Below are positions 61,683-64,000 of a stretch of DNA of 64,000 bases, in pieces (position 1 is the first letter of the stretch; each line of letters begins with the position of its first letter). Origin of the DNA: Smittia aterrima. Its lineage: Eukaryota; Arthropoda; Insecta; Diptera; Chironomidae. Location: assembly GCA_033063855.1 (NCBI GenBank), contig CP093831.1:19468001-19532000 (forward strand), in the 5' to 3' direction. The translations under genes were made by a program, and so were the position numbers. The notes beneath the pieces are model-generated. The model saw only the letters and a program-made list of their open reading frames with translations, did no database searches and had not been told where the DNA came from.

Positions 61683-63655
61683 CTTTTTCCGATAGCCAAC
61701 CCAAATATTTCAATTTCAGTTCAATTTTTGATTTTACCGGATCAAGTTTTCGCAATTTTTGTTTTGTTTCGTATTGAGATATGGCGATTGAGTGACGAGT
61801 CGGTGAGACAGCACCGGGAAATAAAAGAAAAATAATAATAATTTTAGGGACATTTGTGACTACTTTGTATGTTCATTATAAACACAACAAAAATATTATT
61901 TCATTACATTAGATCTTTCAGGCTTCTTTCGTCAAGAATTTTATTTTGTGCAAATTGAAGATTTTGCTGTGATGACGTTCAGGTTAAGACGTTATAAACA
62001 AAATATTAATGCGCTTTCGTTTTCAGAATTTTGACAGACAGTAAATTTTGAATCCCAGGTTCGCTTTTGAATTTCGGCCGAAAGTGTTTGAATTTCGTGA
62101 ACCAAAGTTATGCCAAATCATAAAAAATGTAACACTGATAAGAAATTTCTTTCGTACAAAAACAAATGAAAATCAACTTAATCAACTTTATACGGGAATT
62201 GGTTTATACATTTTTAATTAGATATTGTGTTGTCTTTAATTTTTCTTTTTGAAACAAACTATAAACGAAAAACAAAATCATATGGCTTAGCGTTACTTTT
62301 TGAGCATTACAGCCACAGATTGTGTGTAAGAATGCTCAAAACTTTTGCAGCATAACAGATAAAAGAATTTGTGAATTGTTAAGAATCCAATGGGTTCGCT
62401 CTTTGGAACCAATTGAACATCATCGCTTAAAATTCATCCGCTGATGACAAATAATTCAAAAAGAGTCCACCTGGGAGATGAGATTTATTCAAAATTTTGA
62501 AAGACTTTTGATTGTTTCTTTTTTGTTTTTTATGGCCTGATTCGAGCAAATGATTTTTTTTGTGTGATTATAAAAATTCCATGTCACTAATGTCTCCAGT
62601 CGTTATTATCATGTTTTCTTTTTGCTTTCCCAATGCAGCCCCTTTTTTTTAAAATAAATTTGATTTTAAAAAGAAGAAACAAAAATTAAAAACTAAATAA
62701 AATCTACCAAGGCAGTCCAACGTAAATTAAATTGAGAGAAAAGAGATTCAAGCATTCTAAACGTTCTTTCATTTTAAAATACTTTCATTGAATAATTGCA
62801 TTCCATTCAAAACGTGTGATGTGTTAATCAAAAGAGGAACAGTAGAAGTTTTCATAACCGATTGGTTCCAAATGACGAACAACTCAGATCTTTAAGTTCT
62901 CAAATGTGTGTGCTTAAATATCGTGTGGAAGGAAGCAAGCTTAAAAAAAGCTCGCGAGTTTTAAAACGTTTCAAAGATAAATTTACTGCATCAAAGCTTA
63001 TCAACTAGTTTAAAGATAACTGGTCAAGTTTCAATTGCTTAATCTTACGATATTTCATACTAAAGTCATTTCACTATCACCTGCACCATAAGTTTTGTTT
63101 ATTTCGTTGATAAAAATTGGGAAAAAGTTGAGAGCAAAGCCCACGAAAGTTTTTTTTGTTCTAAAATTGAAGTAAAACGAAATTTCTTTCTATTAAATTC
63201 GTAAAATCTTTTTATCGCTTTCCTTCTGATCGAAATTTGTCTCTAATCCTATTTCGCGATTAACTCTAATGGTAATATTTGTTCATTGAAGAAGGAGAAG
63301 ACTTGATAATTATAAAAATCAGCTTTATCCTGATGCAGTTCACGCTAAACTCTCAATCAGGTCGAGAAGCAATGAAACTTTTTTCTCATCGTTCAGCATA
63401 TCAAAGCGTTTTGAATTCGTTGTTTGGAGCTTTAAAAAGTTTTTTTTGTTGTTTGTGTTTAATAATAGTTTTGTTTAATAAATTGTTCGATAGCTTGATG
63501 GCTTCATATGAAAATTTTCATTTTGTGTTTCTTTTTGTGATGTTTTTCGTGTTTAATGGCACTCCAAAATTTCAAACTATTTCTATGGCATTTTATAAAG
63601 TTTTAAAGTTGGTGAAATCAAATCATGAGAGTTCGATTGCATTGGCTCGTATCGT
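61683..63655. other. broad intron / alternative 3' UTR sequence
   Basis: About 2 kb between finger exons, with no supported gene. A plus-strand open frame from 63279 to 63692 (TTG start, Phe- and Leu-rich) overlaps the end of the next exon and is judged a chance frame. The 175 nt next to 61683 have no AG on the minus strand. Confidence 0.55.
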
Positions 63656-63963
63656 CTATGCGGTCCGTGGATTGATGGGAAAGAAAGGATAGTTTGGTGT
63701 TCTGATGGGCGTCGTATTCGCTTCATCTTTTGTTTCAACCTTTGGTTGTTTCATGTTTCGATGGTAGATACTCTTATGATTACGCAAGCTATTAAGCGAA
63801 CTGTAGACGCGTTTACAAATATTACAGACGGGCTCTTTCGTTGGACGCATATGGACATTTTGAATGTGGCGTTTGAGGCGAGTTAGGGATGATAAGTTTT
63901 TGTTGCAGGGATCACATCGAAAGTCTTCTGTCAGGGCACCGGGCGCTGCAATTCCACCGGAAG
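63656..63963 (-). CDS. br: broad alternative zinc-finger 3' exon (Z1 type)
   Basis: Two C2H2 fingers, CDPCNKNLSSLTRLKRH...H and CNICKRVYSSLNSLRNH...H, match the Z1 finger set of insect Broad. The short tail ends FFPINPRTA and TAG. I chose the acceptor CATCTCTTGCAG at 63964, which gives phase 1; two further AGs downstream (before CGCCCGG and before AAGAC) are also in phase 1 and cannot be excluded. The exon would encode 101 residues. It is the most 5' finger exon in the window. The BTB core and linker exons of broad must lie beyond 64000. Confidence 0.9.
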
Positions 63964-64000
63964 CTGCAAGAGATGTTGACGTCATCAAAGATGTTGGTGG

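Noticed and set aside
63279..63692. 137-codon plus-strand ORF
   Set aside because: It starts with TTG, is rich in Phe, Leu and Val, overlaps the antisense of a broad finger exon and has no domain. It is most likely a chance frame.
1..64000. A defence, mobile-element or other undescribed multi-gene system
   Set aside because: All confident genes belong to known animal families. No transposase, reverse transcriptase, terminal repeats or repeat array was recognised by eye.

Overview
The window looks like a piece of the nuclear genome of a lower (nematoceran) fly, possibly a chironomid midge. The DNA is AT-rich. Introns are mostly 50-70 bp with GT-AG borders. The proteins recognised are insect or general animal families: cuticle ZP-domain proteins, an insect lipocalin, Gemin5/rigor mortis, Uba2, FBXL16, BTBD17 and Broad-complex zinc fingers. 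The species call is inference. I saw no tRNA, rRNA, CRISPR array or intact transposon by eye.

Layout. 1-2.4 kb: a five-exon secreted lipocalin on the minus strand, with two weak coding candidates downstream of it. 2.4-11.2 kb: no gene seen, probably upstream sequence or a 5' UTR intron of the next gene. 11.2-17.3 kb (plus) and 19.2-23.6 kb (minus): two convergent ZP-domain membrane proteins of the dusky/miniature/dusky-like class, which shape apical extracellular matrix and cuticle. Both carry the signal peptide on a small distant exon. 23.6-34.3 kb: a gene-poor stretch. 34.3-36.4 kb (minus): FBXL16. 37.7-41.3 kb (plus): Gemin5. 41.4-49.1 kb: a compact minus-strand run of a secreted protein, an SV2-like MFS transporter, a BTB-BACK protein (BTBD17-like) and Uba2, the catalytic SUMO E1 subunit. 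49-53.8 kb: no gene seen. 53.8-64 kb (minus): the 3' part of the broad (br) locus, with four distinct alternative zinc-finger terminal exons. One of these appears twice around a 100-N gap.

Functional links. The two ZP genes are probably a duplicated pair acting in epidermal cuticle. Broad is the ecdysone-response transcription factor, and its alternative 3' exons choose DNA specificity; the common BTB core exons must lie beyond 64 kb. The central genes are housekeeping or neural genes that sit together without an obvious shared pathway.

I reconstructed exon structures by hand from splice sites and reading phase. All multi-exon models below keep frame from start to stop. I did not find a clearly novel multi-gene system. 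The most interesting points are a 67-codon in-frame ORF directly behind the stop codon of one Broad exon, a likely false duplication at the assembly gap, a long AG-free acceptor region in another Broad exon, a repeated motif in a disordered insert of Gemin5, a GC-AG intron in the lipocalin and a relic 5' copy beside the secreted-protein gene.
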